Positions 51,961 to 63,726 of a stretch of 64,000 nucleotides of DNA are shown piece by piece. The stretch is taken from contig NZ_CP069161.1 of NCBI RefSeq assembly GCF_018802605.1, forward strand, positions 2,914,001 to 2,978,000, given 5' to 3'. Under the pieces are notes generated by a model. That model had not been told where the DNA came from. It saw nothing but the letters and a program-made list of their open reading frames with translations, and searched no databases. Each line of letters starts with the position of its first letter. Positions within the stretch are counted from its first letter, which is position 1. This DNA comes from Paludibacterium paludis. Lineage in GTDB: Bacteria > Pseudomonadota > Gammaproteobacteria > Burkholderiales > Chromobacteriaceae. The translations under genes were made by a program, and so were the position numbers.

Positions 51961-51997
51961 CAAAACAGAATAAAAGGCGGGACTCAGCAGCCCGCCT
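51961..51997 (-). terminator. Terminator/attenuator abutting the hisZ start
   Basis: On the minus strand AGGCGGG (plus 51975-51981 complement) pairs with CCCGCCT (plus 51991-51997), followed by TTTTATTCTGTTTT. The T tract ends 7 nt before the hisZ ATG, leaving no room for a promoter in between. Confidence 0.65.
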
Positions 51998-52010
51998 CGT
52001 TGTCGGCAAA

Positions 52011-52035
52011 CTGGCCGGTCGCAATGACCGGCCAG
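52011..52035. repeat. Perfect 10-bp inverted repeat in the hisZ leader
   Basis: CTGGCCGGTC (52011-52020), GCAAT, GACCGGCCAG (52026-52035). A very stable hairpin 14 bp upstream of the terminator-like stem. It may be an alternative structure in an attenuator or a weak terminator of hflX; it lacks a proper T run. Confidence 0.55.
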
Positions 52036-52231
52036 CCATGAAAATTCGGATTGTCAGTGTGTGATCCGCGCCGGATTCGCGCACGCGAACCCGCCTTTGC
52101 GGACGACAAGGATTTCATTCTAGCTCGAAATCCGTCCGGAATTAAGTCTTGACGCCAAGTTTCTGTCGTGCACGCCCCCGTGCGACCCCGCCGCGCCGTC
52201 CATCAGTGTTGCAACATGGCAACACGACGGG

Positions 52232-53368
52232 TCAGGCCAGCGGTGTCCAGGCCTCAATATCGGCGATTTCGTTTTCCGGAGGACGGGCGGTGCGCTCGCG
52301 CAGGGCTTCGCGCAGCAAATCGAGCCCCTCGCCGGTCAGCGCAGAAACCCGCACGCCGCGCACGGCGCCGTCCTCATCCCGCTCGATGCCGGGAGGGAGG
52401 CCGCGCAAATCGGTCTTGTTCCACACAATCAGCTGGGGAATATCCTCGGCGCCGATCTCGGCCAGCACCTTGTTCACTTCATCGATCTGCATGTCGCGCA
52501 TCGGACTGGAGGAATCGACGACGTGCAGGAGCAGATCGGCGCGCACGGTCTCTTCGAGTGTCGCGCGGAACGCCGCCACGAGGGTGTGCGGCAGATTGCG
52601 GATGAAGCCGACGGTGTCGGAAATGACCACCGAGCTGTCGGGGCCCAGATAGAGCCGCCGGCTCGTGGTGTCGAGCGTGGCGAACAGCTGGTCGGCCGCG
52701 TAGGCGCGCGCCTTGGTCAGGCTGTTGAACAGGGTGGATTTTCCGGCGTTGGTATAGCCGACGATGGAGACGGAAGCCGTGCCGGAACGCGTTCGCCCGC
52801 GGCGCTGGGTATGCCGCTGGCGCTGGACATGGCTCAGGCGGTCCTTGAGCATCTTCACCCGGTTGCCGAGCAGCCGGCGGTCGGTCTCCAGCTGCGTCTC
52901 GCCCGGCCCCCGCAGACCGATACCGCCCTTTTGCCGCTCAAGGTGGGTCCAGCCGCGCACAAGACGCGTCGCCAGGTGCGACAGTTGTGCCAGCTCGACC
53001 TGCAGCTTGCCCTCATGACTGCGGGCCCGTTGCGCGAAAATGTCGAGGATCAGGCTGTTGCGGTCGATGACCCGGCACGACAGCGCGCGTTCCAGGTTAC
53101 GCTCCTGCGCGGGCGAGAGCGCGTGATTGAAAATCACCACATTGGCGCCCAGCGCGCGCACCTCGGCCGCGATCTCTTCGACCTTGCCCTTGCCGGCGAA
53201 GAGCGCGGCATCCGGGCGCTGGCGCTTGGCCGTGACGACGCCCAGCACGTCGACGCCGGCGCTCCTGACGAGATCCGCGCATTCGGCGACGTTTTCTTCG
53301 AAATCGGCTTCCCCGAAATCCAGACTGACAAGGAGCGCCTTGTCACCCACATCCGGACGATCAAACAC
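52232..53368 (-). CDS. hflX: Ribosome-associated GTPase HflX
   Basis: HflX binds and splits stalled ribosomes under stress. It has an N-terminal HflX domain (ALFAGKGKVEEIAAEVRAL, ANVVIFNHALSPAQERNLE), a glycine-rich linker (GIGLRGPGETQLETDRR) and a G domain with GYTNAGKST, DTVGFI and NKTD. The start is taken as GTG 53368 (MFDRPDVGDKALLVSLDFG), because that matches the usual N-terminus; TTG 53377 is an alternative. hfq lies 85 bp upstream on the same strand, the classic hfq-hflX pair, with a terminator hairpin between them. The 234 bp downstream to hisZ contain the possible hisZ leader. Confidence 0.94.
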   Translation of the reverse strand: MFDRPDVGDKALLVSLDFGEADFEENVAECADLVRSAGVDVLGVVTAKRQRPDAALFAGKGKVEEIAAEVRALGANVVIFNHALSPAQERNLERALSCRVIDRNSLILDIFAQRARSHEGKLQVELAQLSHLATRLVRGWTHLERQKGGIGLRGPGETQLETDRRLLGNRVKMLKDRLSHVQRQRHTQRRGRTRSGTASVSIVGYTNAGKSTLFNSLTKARAYAADQLFATLDTTSRRLYLGPDSSVVISDTVGFIRNLPHTLVAAFRATLEETVRADLLLHVVDSSSPMRDMQIDEVNKVLAEIGAEDIPQLIVWNKTDLRGLPPGIERDEDGAVRGVRVSALTGEGLDLLREALRERTARPPENEIADIEAWTPLA

Positions 53369-53387
53369 GATAATCAACCACTTCTGA

Positions 53388-53427
53388 AAAAAATAAAGGC
53401 CGACGTCCCTTTCCTCGGAAAGGGACG
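53388..53427 (-). terminator. Intercistronic terminator between hfq and hflX
   Basis: CGTCCCTTTCC (53404-53414) pairs with GGAAAGGGACG (53417-53427); flanking GGCC/GGCC can extend the stem. On the minus strand it is followed by TTTATTTTTTTC, a strong T tract, 20 bp before the hflX start. Read-through would set the hflX level relative to hfq. Confidence 0.8.
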
Positions 53428-53453
53428 GCCGGCCTGTTCAAATCGACCCGGAC

Positions 53454-53714
53454 TCAGGCCTCGGGCTGCTCGCTCTTGGTACCGGTGTAATGCTCGTGCG
53501 GAATGTTGACCGGACGGGCGGGAACCACGGTGGAGATCGCATGCTTGTAAACCATCTGGGTCACAGTGTTCTTCAGCAGAACCACATACTGATCGAACGA
53601 CTCGATCTGCCCCTGAAGCTTGATACCGTTGACCAGATAAATGGACACCGGCACGTGCTCCTTGCGCAGGGTGTTAAGGAACGGGTCTTGTAACATTTGC
53701 CCTTTAGAGCTCAT
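53454..53714 (-). CDS. hfq: RNA chaperone Hfq
   Basis: Hfq is a hexameric Sm-like protein that pairs small RNAs with mRNAs. The 86-aa protein shows Sm1 ([20 protein letters not shown]) and Sm2 ([10 protein letters not shown]), with Q8, D9 and F-rich proximal-face residues in [13 protein letters not shown]. The C-terminal tail is short ([17 protein letters not shown]). ATG 53714 has GGAGAA seven bases upstream. It lies between der and hflX on the same strand. Confidence 0.98.
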   Translation of the reverse strand: MSSKGQMLQDPFLNTLRKEHVPVSIYLVNGIKLQGQIESFDQYVVLLKNTVTQMVYKHAISTVVPARPVNIPHEHYTGTKSEQPEA

Positions 53715-53807
53715 TTGTTATTCTCCGAATCGATGATTGTTTTAATGGGTATAACCTTCACGCCCGGATGGCACGCTTGTAGTTTTAGCAGAAATCATCC
53801 CGGTGTA

Positions 53808-55160
53808 CTATTTTTTGCCACTTTTACCACCACGACTGTCCTTTTCAGTGTCAAAAGGATTGTCGCCGGTCTTGTACTGCACCCTCAGCGGGGTACCCTG
53901 CAGCTTGAACACCTTGCGGAAGGTATGTTCGAGATATCGGGTATAGCTGTCCGGCACCGCATCCAGCGCGTTGCCGTGCACGACAATGATCGGCGGGTTC
54001 ATGCCCCCTTGGTGAGCATACCGCATTTTCGGGCGGATGGCTCCCGAGCGCGGAGGAGCCTGACGCTCCACCGCGACTTTCAGGACCCGCGTCAGTTTCG
54101 GCGTGGCGAGCTTGGCCATGGCCGCGCGATACGCTTCGTCGATCGATTTGAACAGGTCGGCGATGCCGCGCCCTTCCTTCGCCGAAATGAAGTGAAACTT
54201 GGCGAAATCGAGGAAAGCCAGCTTGCGGGCGATCTCCCGCTTCACGGTTTCCTTCTGTTCGGACTCCAGATTGTCCCACTTGTTGACGGCCACGACCAGT
54301 GCCCGCCCCGCTTCCAGCGCGAATCCGGCGATCGTGGCGTCCTGTTCGGAGATGTCGAGCTGGGCGTCGAGCACCAGCACGGCGACATTGGCGTCCTCGA
54401 TGGCCTTCATGGTCTTGATCACCGAAAACTTCTCGATCGCCTCGTTCACCTTGCCGCGGCGGCGCACGCCGGCGGTGTCGATGATGGTATAGGTATGGCC
54501 TTCCCGCTCGAAATCAATATAAATGCTGTCGCGCGTGGTGCCCGGATGGTCGAAGGCGATCACCCGGTCCTCGCCGAGAATGGCATTGACGAGGGTCGAC
54601 TTGCCGACGTTAGGGCGGCCGATCACGGCGAACTTGGGATGGCGCAGCGACTCTTCCTCGGTTTTGTCCGGAAAGCCTTCCAGCACGATTTCCATCAGTT
54701 CGCGCACGCCGTCGCCATGGGCGGCGGAAATCGCCACCGGCTCGCCCAGCGCGAGTTCATGGAACTCGGCGCCGGCCATCGCGCTTTGCAGACCTTCGGC
54801 CTTGTTGACCACGAGATGCACGGGTCGTCCGGACTGACGCAGCCGGTTGGCGATCACCTTGTCCTGCGGGGTAACGCCGGTGCGGCCGTCGACGAGGAAC
54901 ACCACCACGTCGGCCTCGTCCACGGCCTGCAGGGTCTGTTTGGCCATCTCGAACAGGATGCCTTCGTCGACGATGGGTTCGAAGCCCCCGGTATCCACGA
55001 CGAGATAGGGCTTGGCGCCGACACGGCCATGACCGTAGTGCCGGTCGCGCGTCAGGCCGGGCTGATCCGCCACGAGCGCGTCACGGCTGCGGGTCAGGCG
55101 GTTGAAAAGGGTCGACTTGCCCACATTGGGGCGGCCGACCAGAGCTACGGTAGGTTTCAT
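53808..55160 (-). CDS. der: Ribosome assembly GTPase Der (EngA)
   Basis: Der has two GTPase domains in tandem and is essential for 50S subunit maturation. The first P-loop is GRPNVGKST (9-17), the second has the same sequence near residue 185; DTGG and DTAG switch II, NKAEG and NKWD guanine motifs follow. A KH-like C-terminal domain ends in a lysine/glycine-rich tail (SRGGKSGKK). The 450-aa length is normal. It starts 12 bp after bamB stops, so it shares the long operon. Confidence 0.97.
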   Translation of the reverse strand: MKPTVALVGRPNVGKSTLFNRLTRSRDALVADQPGLTRDRHYGHGRVGAKPYLVVDTGGFEPIVDEGILFEMAKQTLQAVDEADVVVFLVDGRTGVTPQDKVIANRLRQSGRPVHLVVNKAEGLQSAMAGAEFHELALGEPVAISAAHGDGVRELMEIVLEGFPDKTEEESLRHPKFAVIGRPNVGKSTLVNAILGEDRVIAFDHPGTTRDSIYIDFEREGHTYTIIDTAGVRRRGKVNEAIEKFSVIKTMKAIEDANVAVLVLDAQLDISEQDATIAGFALEAGRALVVAVNKWDNLESEQKETVKREIARKLAFLDFAKFHFISAKEGRGIADLFKSIDEAYRAAMAKLATPKLTRVLKVAVERQAPPRSGAIRPKMRYAHQGGMNPPIIVVHGNALDAVPDSYTRYLEHTFRKVFKLQGTPLRVQYKTGDNPFDTEKDSRGGKSGKK

Positions 55161-55171
55161 TAAGACTCAGT

Positions 55172-56314
55172 TCATCCCAGTGACAGCATCGACAGGCGTC
55201 CGTTGCGGCCTTGAATCAGCACGGACTCGCCCACCGACACCGGTTGTCCCGTCCAGCCCTCCGTGTCCAGGCGCAGGCGGCCGACAATGGCGCCGCTCTC
55301 GTTGGACAGCAGGTGGGCATAGCCCTCCGCATCGGCGACCAGGACATAGCGGCCCAGCATCACCGGACCGGAGATGTTACGGTTTTTCAGGTCATCCAGC
55401 TTCCAGACGTTGCGGCCGCTTGTGCGGTCGAAGGCCGAGACCGACCCGTCCTCGCCGGTGACATACACATTTTTCACATCCAGCGCGATACCGCGGCTGG
55501 AGGAGACTTCGCGCGCCCACGCGAGGTTGCCGGTGCGAGCCTCGAAGCAGGCCACGCGCCCCTGATAGGCGACCGCGCAAACGTCATTGCCATTGAACAC
55601 CGGACGGCTGACCACATCGGTCACCCGCTCCAGCTCCGTCGCGCCACGCGCATTGGCCACGACGCCTTCCCACAAGGTCGCGCCAGAGGACAGGCTCGCG
55701 ACCACGAGCTTGCCGGCGGGCATGCCGACCAGCACGGCCTCGGCGCCGACCACCTGCATGGAACCAGTATCGCGCACGATCAGTTGCGGCGCCAGGCGGC
55801 CCACCGACCACAGCTGGGAGCCATCCTTGACGTTCAGACCGGTCAGGCGGCTGTCGTTGGTGCGGACCACGGCCACCTCGCCCCCCACCTGGGCGGCTTC
55901 CAGCGTCACGCTGGTCAACGGCGCCTCCCACAGAGTCTTGCCGGTGTGCCGGTCGACGGCGAGCAACGAGCCGCTGCCGGTACCGACCAGCAGACGGTCG
56001 GCGGCGACCGCCACGCCCGACACCAGTTCGCGCTTCAGGTCGAAGCGCGCGGTCTCGCGACCGGTCGACGCGTCGAGTACGACGATCCGGCCTTCCTTGT
56101 CGGCGGCGATGACATTGCCCCGGTCGTAGACCGGCGTGAAGCCCGCGGCCGTATTGCCCAGCCCCGACGCCGTCCAGTTCGGCTTGATCGCCTGCAGCGT
56201 GGCCACGTCACGCAGCGGGGTCGGCTTGGGACCGGTGGACGACTCGAACCAGCTCGCGCAACCGGACAGCAGCGTTGTCGACAACAGGGCGGTAAGCAGA
56301 AGACGTTGACGCAT
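55172..56314 (-). CDS. bamB: Outer-membrane assembly lipoprotein BamB
   Basis: BamB is the beta-propeller lipoprotein of the BAM complex that helps insert outer-membrane proteins. The 380-aa precursor has a lipobox at Cys19 (LLSGCASWF) and repeated PQQ-like blades (VIAADKEGRIVVLDASTGRE, LLVGTGSGSLLAVDRHTGKT, LDVKNVYVTGEDGSVSAFDR). The next gene in the operon order, yfgM, ends 3 bp upstream, the usual yfgM-bamB-der arrangement. Confidence 0.96.
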   Translation of the reverse strand: MRQRLLLTALLSTTLLSGCASWFESSTGPKPTPLRDVATLQAIKPNWTASGLGNTAAGFTPVYDRGNVIAADKEGRIVVLDASTGRETARFDLKRELVSGVAVAADRLLVGTGSGSLLAVDRHTGKTLWEAPLTSVTLEAAQVGGEVAVVRTNDSRLTGLNVKDGSQLWSVGRLAPQLIVRDTGSMQVVGAEAVLVGMPAGKLVVASLSSGATLWEGVVANARGATELERVTDVVSRPVFNGNDVCAVAYQGRVACFEARTGNLAWAREVSSSRGIALDVKNVYVTGEDGSVSAFDRTSGRNVWKLDDLKNRNISGPVMLGRYVLVADAEGYAHLLSNESGAIVGRLRLDTEGWTGQPVSVGESVLIQGRNGRLSMLSLG

Positions 56315-56317
56315 GGA

Positions 56318-56947
56318 TTAGCCTCCGAGGGCTTCAAGTTTGGTCTGGATGAACTGGCGGCTCGGCGAGTCGCCAGGCAGTTTGGCCACGGCGGACTTGT
56401 AGGCGTCGCGCGCGGCCGGCTTGTCGCCCTTGGCCAGTTGCACGTCGCCCTTCATGTCCAGGAACTCGGCATCGAACGCCGCGTCGTGCTCGCGGGCCAA
56501 AGCGGCCAGCGCGGCCGGGAAGTTTTTCTGATCAAGCTCGAGGCCGGCCAGACGCAGCAGCGCAACGGCCTTGATCCCCGGTTCGGAGGCATGCTCGGCC
56601 GCCCAGGAAAGCTGGGCGCGGGCAAAGGCCGTGTCGTTCCTGTCGAAGCCGAGGCGGGCAGCCAGGAGCGCCGCGCGCGCGCCGTACGGCGTCTTGCCGT
56701 AGGTGGTCTCGATGGAGGCCGTGGCCTTGCGCACGCCGTCAAGATCGCCCGCGATGATTTTCTTCTCGAGTTCGGCGTAGGACTGCGCGGCATCGCGCAC
56801 CTGGTCCTTCTGGTACATGCCCCAGCCCTTGTAGCCAAGATAGGCGAGCACCAGCGCGGCGAACAGCGCCGCGAGCCACTTGCCGTACTGGTGCCAGAAG
56901 GCCTTCATCGAATCGATCTGTTCCTGCTCTTGCAAATCGAACGCCAT
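56318..56947 (-). CDS. yfgM: YfgM-family ancillary SecYEG translocon protein
   Basis: A 209-aa protein with a short cytoplasmic N-terminus (MAFDLQEQEQIDSMKAFWHQ), one membrane helix (WLAALFAALVLAYLGYKGWG) and a periplasmic tetratricopeptide domain. In E. coli YfgM works with PpiD at the Sec translocon in periplasmic chaperone networks. ATG 56947 is preferred over the GTG at 56956 because GAGGAG is eight bases upstream. It lies between hisS and bamB in the same transcript. Confidence 0.92.
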   Translation of the reverse strand: MAFDLQEQEQIDSMKAFWHQYGKWLAALFAALVLAYLGYKGWGMYQKDQVRDAAQSYAELEKKIIAGDLDGVRKATASIETTYGKTPYGARAALLAARLGFDRNDTAFARAQLSWAAEHASEPGIKAVALLRLAGLELDQKNFPAALAALAREHDAAFDAEFLDMKGDVQLAKGDKPAARDAYKSAVAKLPGDSPSRQFIQTKLEALGG

Positions 56948-56970
56948 CGCGCTCACTCCTCAAATGGTGG

Positions 56971-58242
56971 TCAAGCCTTGAGCCGGGCGATGGCGTCGGC
57001 GACGCCCTCGCAGGCCACGGTGTGTTGTTCGGCGCCGCCGCGCAGCGGCTTGAGGCTGGCCGTACCGCTCGCGACCTCGGTTTCGCCGAGGATCACGGCA
57101 AAGGCCGCGCCGCTGGCGTCCGCGCGCTTCATCTGCGACTTGAAGCTGCCGCCGCCGCAGTGCTGCACCACGGACAATCCGGCCTCGCGCAACTGGCGCG
57201 CGAGCTTCAGGGCGGCGATATCGGCGCCATCGCCCTGCTGGACGAGGTAGACATCCGGCGCCTTCGCTAGCGGCAGCAGGCCGCGCGCCTCGAGCAGCAG
57301 CAGGATGCGCTCGAGTCCCATGCCAAAACCGATGCCGCTGGCGGGCTTGCCGCCCAGCTGTTCGGTCAGTCCGTCGTAACGGCCACCGGCGCAGATGGTG
57401 CCCTGAGCGCCCAGTTCGGTGGTCACCCACTCGAACACCGAGTGGTTGTAGTAGTCGAGTCCGCGCACCAGGCGGTGATTCTCGACATAGGGGATGCCAA
57501 CGGCTTCGAGCATTCGCTTCCAGCCCTCGTAATGCGCTCGCGAAGCCTCGCCCAGATAGTCGATCAACCGTGGCGCCGCCTCGCAGATTTCCTGCAGCGC
57601 CGGATTCTTGGTGTCGAGCACGCGCAGCGGATTGCTGTACAGGCGGCGCCGGCCGTCCTCGTCGAGCTTGTCGGCGTGCTGTTCGAGATAGGCGATCAGC
57701 GCTTCGCGGTGCGCGGCGCGCTCGGCCTTGTCGCCCAGCGTATTGATCTGCAGTTCGGCGCAATCGGCGATGCCGAGACGCCGCCACAAATCGGCGCCGA
57801 GCATGACAAGCTCCGCGTCGATATCGGGTCCGGCGAAGCCGAGGGCTTCGACACCCATCTGATGAAACTGCCGGTAACGGCCCTTTTGCGGGCGCTCGTG
57901 GCGGAACATCGGTCCCATGTACCACAGGCGCTGGGTCGCATTGTAAAGCAGGTTGTGCTCGACCACCGCGCGCAAGGTCCCTGCGGTGCCCTCCGGACGC
58001 AACGTCAGGCTGTCGCCGTTGAGCGTGTCGACGAAGGTGTACATTTCCTTCTCGACGATATCGGTCACTTCGCCGATCGAGCGTACGAAAAGACCGGTCT
58101 CCTCCACGATGGGAGTGCGGATGTTCTGGTAACCGTAATCGGCCAGGAGGCCGCGCAGCACCGACTCGAGGTATTCCCACCGGGAGGACTCTCCCGGCAG
58201 GACATCGTTCATGCCCCGGACGGCCTGGATTTTCTGTGCCAT
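56971..58242 (-). CDS. hisS: Histidyl-tRNA synthetase
   Basis: HisS charges tRNA-His. The 423-aa class II enzyme has [20 protein letters not shown] at the start, motif 2 in [17 protein letters not shown] and [19 protein letters not shown], the histidine-specific [15 protein letters not shown], motif 3 [20 protein letters not shown] with GMGLERI, and the C-terminal anticodon-binding domain. It sits between ispG and yfgM, as is common in proteobacteria. Confidence 0.97.
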   Translation of the reverse strand: MAQKIQAVRGMNDVLPGESSRWEYLESVLRGLLADYGYQNIRTPIVEETGLFVRSIGEVTDIVEKEMYTFVDTLNGDSLTLRPEGTAGTLRAVVEHNLLYNATQRLWYMGPMFRHERPQKGRYRQFHQMGVEALGFAGPDIDAELVMLGADLWRRLGIADCAELQINTLGDKAERAAHREALIAYLEQHADKLDEDGRRRLYSNPLRVLDTKNPALQEICEAAPRLIDYLGEASRAHYEGWKRMLEAVGIPYVENHRLVRGLDYYNHSVFEWVTTELGAQGTICAGGRYDGLTEQLGGKPASGIGFGMGLERILLLLEARGLLPLAKAPDVYLVQQGDGADIAALKLARQLREAGLSVVQHCGGGSFKSQMKRADASGAAFAVILGETEVASGTASLKPLRGGAEQHTVACEGVADAIARLKA

Positions 58243-58293
58243 GTCAGTGAATTTCTTGTTGGTGGTGTGGTTATGCCTGGGTCGCGGAGCGCA

Positions 58294-59571
<1,278 letters not shown>

Positions 59572-59579
59572 GACACCTT

Positions 59580-60485
59580 TTACCTGAGTTCAATTTTGGC
59601 CGTCGTATTCCGGATCCGGTCCGAAAAGTCGACGGGCTGACCATTGTAATTGATCGTTACCTTGCCGGCATTGCCCAGCACCACGCGGAACGGAGCCTGG
59701 CCGCTCACCTCGCGGCTCTCTCCCGGCCTGACCGTGCTGTAGACGAGCCGCTTGCCGGTCGCGTCGGTGATGGACACCCACGCTTCCTCGCTGACGCTCA
59801 CCGCCACCTTGCCGGCTTGCCCCGTGGAGGCGCTGGAACTGGCCTCAACACGGACGGCCGGCGCCGAAGCGGCGGGCCTGGCCGCGACCGCCGCGCTGGC
59901 GACGGTCGGGGCGCTCGCGGCGACATGCTCGGCGGGCGGGACGAGCGCCGGCGCGCTGGCGATGGCCGGCTGCGAGGCCTCGGAGAACGACGCCGACGCG
60001 GCCGGTTCGGAAGCCGCGCTCATCGGCACGGACGCTTCCTGTTGCGTTTCGTGGCTTTCCGTGCCGGAATAGATCCAGTAGACCACGGCCGCCGTGACGG
60101 CGCCGACCAGCAGCATCACCATCCAGGGGGCCGACTTGCCGTCACCGCGCACGACTTCGGCATCGGACTCGTGATGGCGCTCCTCGCGGGACAGATTGGC
60201 CACCTCGGTGGCCGCCGAAGGAAAATGTCCGTCCAGGGCCGTCATCAGCGGCGCCGGGTCGATCTCCAGGAATCGCGCGTAGTTGCGGACAAACCCCCTG
60301 ACGAATGTCGCCCCCGGCAAGGCGTCGAAGTTGTCGTTCTCGATGGCGTCAAGCTGCCGCATCGACAGTTTCAGGCGTTCTGCCACTTCGCCCAGGCTCA
60401 GTCCCGCCGCTTCGCGGGCCGCCCTCAGGGCGCTACCGACACTCACCGCGGAGGTCTGAACGTTTTGTTCGGATTGTTGTTCCAT
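59580..60485 (-). CDS. rodZ: Cell-shape protein RodZ
   Basis: RodZ links MreB filaments to the membrane-bound elongasome. The 301-aa protein has an N-terminal Cro/C1-type HTH ([40 protein letters not shown]), one membrane helix ([20 protein letters not shown]), a long Ala/Ser/Pro periplasmic linker and a C-terminal DUF4115 domain ([20 protein letters not shown]). The gap to ispG is 9 bp and to pilW 2 bp, so the order pilW-rodZ-ispG-hisS is preserved. Confidence 0.94.
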   Translation of the reverse strand: MEQQSEQNVQTSAVSVGSALRAAREAAGLSLGEVAERLKLSMRQLDAIENDNFDALPGATFVRGFVRNYARFLEIDPAPLMTALDGHFPSAATEVANLSREERHHESDAEVVRGDGKSAPWMVMLLVGAVTAAVVYWIYSGTESHETQQEASVPMSAASEPAASASFSEASQPAIASAPALVPPAEHVAASAPTVASAAVAARPAASAPAVRVEASSSASTGQAGKVAVSVSEEAWVSITDATGKRLVYSTVRPGESREVSGQAPFRVVLGNAGKVTINYNGQPVDFSDRIRNTTAKIELR

Positions 60486-60487
60486 CC

Positions 60488-61221
60488 TCAGGTTCCACTC
60501 AACAGCTGTTGGGTTTGTCTGGAGTCCGGATAGCGTCCCTTGAGCCGGGCCGCCAGCGCTTCCTCCCGGACGCGATTGCCGTTCAACCGGGCGAGCCGGA
60601 TCCCCACCATGAGATCCTCCGGACCCAAAGCATCCGGATTGCCGGCCAGCCGGTCAAAGTAAAAAGATGCCAGTTTGACGTGACCGAGCGCCAGATGCAA
60701 GGCGGCGAGCGCCTTGAGCGCCGGCGGATAGTCTGGCCGGGCGGACAGGGCGGCCAGCAGATCCTCGTTGGCCTCGTCCTTGCGATCGAGCGCCAGATGA
60801 CAGCGCGCCATGTTCACCCAGGCCAGCGCCGGTGTCTCGTAGAGCGGATTGGCGATGGCCCGGCGAAAATAGGCCAGCGACTCGGCGGCCTTGCCATGAT
60901 CGCACAGAAAACTGCCGTAATTGTTGTTTCCGGCCGGATTGTCCGGCTCGATGGACAACGCCTTGCGGTAATCCGCGTCGGCTTCGCGCTCCATGCGAAG
61001 CCCGGAGTGGACCCAGGCCCGCGACAGCCAGCCTTCGGCGTACCCCGGCGCGATGCGGATCGCCTCGTTCGCCGCATCCAGCGCGAACCGGTAACTGCCG
61101 GCCCGGGCGTATTCGACGGCGAGCTGCGCGCGGATCTTCGCCAGATCGGGCACGGAATCGGCGGCAAATGCGTCAAGCGCGAAGGCCGCGAGGCACCCGC
61201 CGATCCACATTTGCCATCGTT

Positions 61222-61225
<4 letters not shown>
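60488..61225 (-). CDS. pilW: Type IV pilus biogenesis/stability protein PilW (PilF)
   Basis: PilW is a TPR protein needed for stable type IV pili, usually by placing the secretin. The 245-aa precursor has a signal peptide ([20 protein letters not shown]; the cysteine at GGC may be a lipid site) and six TPR-like helices pairs, including [20 protein letters not shown] and [20 protein letters not shown]. The 4-bp overlap with rlmN (ATGA) and close spacing to rodZ are the standard order rlmN-pilW-rodZ. The rest of the pilus genes lie elsewhere. Confidence 0.92.
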
Positions 61226-62316
<1,091 letters not shown>

Positions 62317-62383
62317 GGGGAAGGGAACCTCGTCGGGCCGCCGCCCCTCCCGCATGGAAGGCGCGGCGGCGCGTAAAACTGGA

Positions 62384-62809
62384 TCAGCGAGCGCAGACTT
62401 CGGAAGCGGCGAAGAAGTAGGCCACTTCGATGGCGGCGTTTTCGGCGCTGTCGGAACCGTGCACGGCGTTGGCGTCGATCGAGTCGGCGAAATCGGCGCG
62501 GATGGTGCCGGCATCAGCCTTCTTCGGGTCGGTCGCGCCCATCAGCTCGCGGTTCTTGGCGACGGCACCCTCGCCTTCCAGCACCTGGATCATCACCGGG
62601 CCGGAAACCATGAAGTCGACCAGATCCTTGAAGAAAGGACGCTCCTTGTGAACGGCGTAGAAGCCCTCGGCTTCGGCGCGGGACAGCTGCTTCATCTTGG
62701 CCGCGACGATCTTCAGACCGGCGGATTCGAAGCGGTCATAGATCTTGCCAATGACATTTTTACCAACAGCGTCCGGTTTAACGATGGACAGGGTGCGTTC
62801 AATTGCCAT
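62384..62809 (-). CDS. ndk: Nucleoside diphosphate kinase
   Basis: Ndk balances nucleoside triphosphate pools by moving a phosphate through a histidine. The 141-aa protein starts [20 protein letters not shown], and the phosphorylated histidine sits in the signature [15 protein letters not shown] 62809 has GGGAG nine bases upstream. It is the first gene of the long minus-strand block ndk-rlmN-pilW-rodZ-ispG-hisS-yfgM-bamB-der; the promoter should lie in the 122 bp before it. Confidence 0.98.
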   Translation of the reverse strand: MAIERTLSIVKPDAVGKNVIGKIYDRFESAGLKIVAAKMKQLSRAEAEGFYAVHKERPFFKDLVDFMVSGPVMIQVLEGEGAVAKNRELMGATDPKKADAGTIRADFADSIDANAVHGSDSAENAAIEVAYFFAASEVCAR

Positions 62810-62931
62810 ATAAATCTCCCATTTAACAATGATGATAGCGTGACGGCTCCAGGGAGTCCGCCCGCGTCTACCCAATTTTGCGGAACCGGGTATTTTACCA
62901 GCCTTTAGCAAGGTAATGTTGCACTAATTCC

Positions 62932-63726
62932 ATGGCGATGAAAGAAAACCCGAATTCGGCGCCCGACGAGCGCCTCGATGACGACACCGACTCCAGCACG
63001 CGCATCAAGACCCGGCTCGCCATCGCGGCCGGTCTGGCCGTGGTCGCGCTGGCGGCGATCCCGTTGATCGACAGTGTCGGCAACAAGAAAAGCGAACCGG
63101 CTCCCGCCGCGGATCCCAGCAGCGGCCGGATCGCGGCCATCGCGCCGCCGCCCCAGGCCCAGCAGCCGGCCAGCGCCGCGGCCGCGCAACCGGCGCCGGC
63201 CGAAGCGAGCGTCCCGGCCGGCGCACCGCGCGGACCGGATGTCGCCAGCACTCCGGGCATGCAAGTCACGCCGGGCGTCAAGCTGCCGGCGACACTCCCC
63301 GCCCAGACCCCGGCCCCCCAGACCTCGCCCACTACCCGCCACGAGGCGCCGCCGCCCCGCCCAGCCGCGCCACCCTCGCTCGCGCACCCGCAAGTGGCCG
63401 CCGTGCCTCCCGCGGCCCGCACCGCGCAGGCCGACCTTGTGCCGCAACCGGCTCCACTCGCCGCCCGTGCCGAACCGGCCCCGGCAACGCAGGCGCGGGC
63501 AAAGCCGGCGGGCTCATCGCTCGGCTACAACGTGCAGCTCGGCCTGTTCAGCAGTCTTGGCAACGCCCAGAAAATGATCGAGGAACTCAAGGCCAAGGGC
63601 ATCGAGGTGCATACCGAGACACGGCTGCACGTCGGGCCGTTCCGCTCCCGCGCCGAAGCGGAGGAAACCCAGGCCAAACTGCGCGCGCTCGGCTACACCC
63701 CGCTGCTTGTCCCCGCCGGCGGATAA
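62932..63726 (+). CDS. SPOR-domain membrane protein
   Basis: A 264-aa inner-membrane protein with a cytoplasmic acidic N-terminus, one membrane helix at about 30-48 (LAIAAGLAVVALAAIPLID), a long Ala/Pro periplasmic linker (about 55-195) and a C-terminal SPOR domain (NVQLGLFSSLGNAQKMIEEL, RLHVGPFRSRAEAEETQAKL) that binds septal peptidoglycan lacking stem peptides. It is divergent from ndk. The start is ATG 62932 or 62938; neither has a strong ribosome site. In relatives such genes often follow folC or argS, which is not the case here. Confidence 0.88.
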   Translation: MAMKENPNSAPDERLDDDTDSSTRIKTRLAIAAGLAVVALAAIPLIDSVGNKKSEPAPAADPSSGRIAAIAPPPQAQQPASAAAAQPAPAEASVPAGAPRGPDVASTPGMQVTPGVKLPATLPAQTPAPQTSPTTRHEAPPPRPAAPPSLAHPQVAAVPPAARTAQADLVPQPAPLAARAEPAPATQARAKPAGSSLGYNVQLGLFSSLGNAQKMIEELKAKGIEVHTETRLHVGPFRSRAEAEETQAKLRALGYTPLLVPAGG

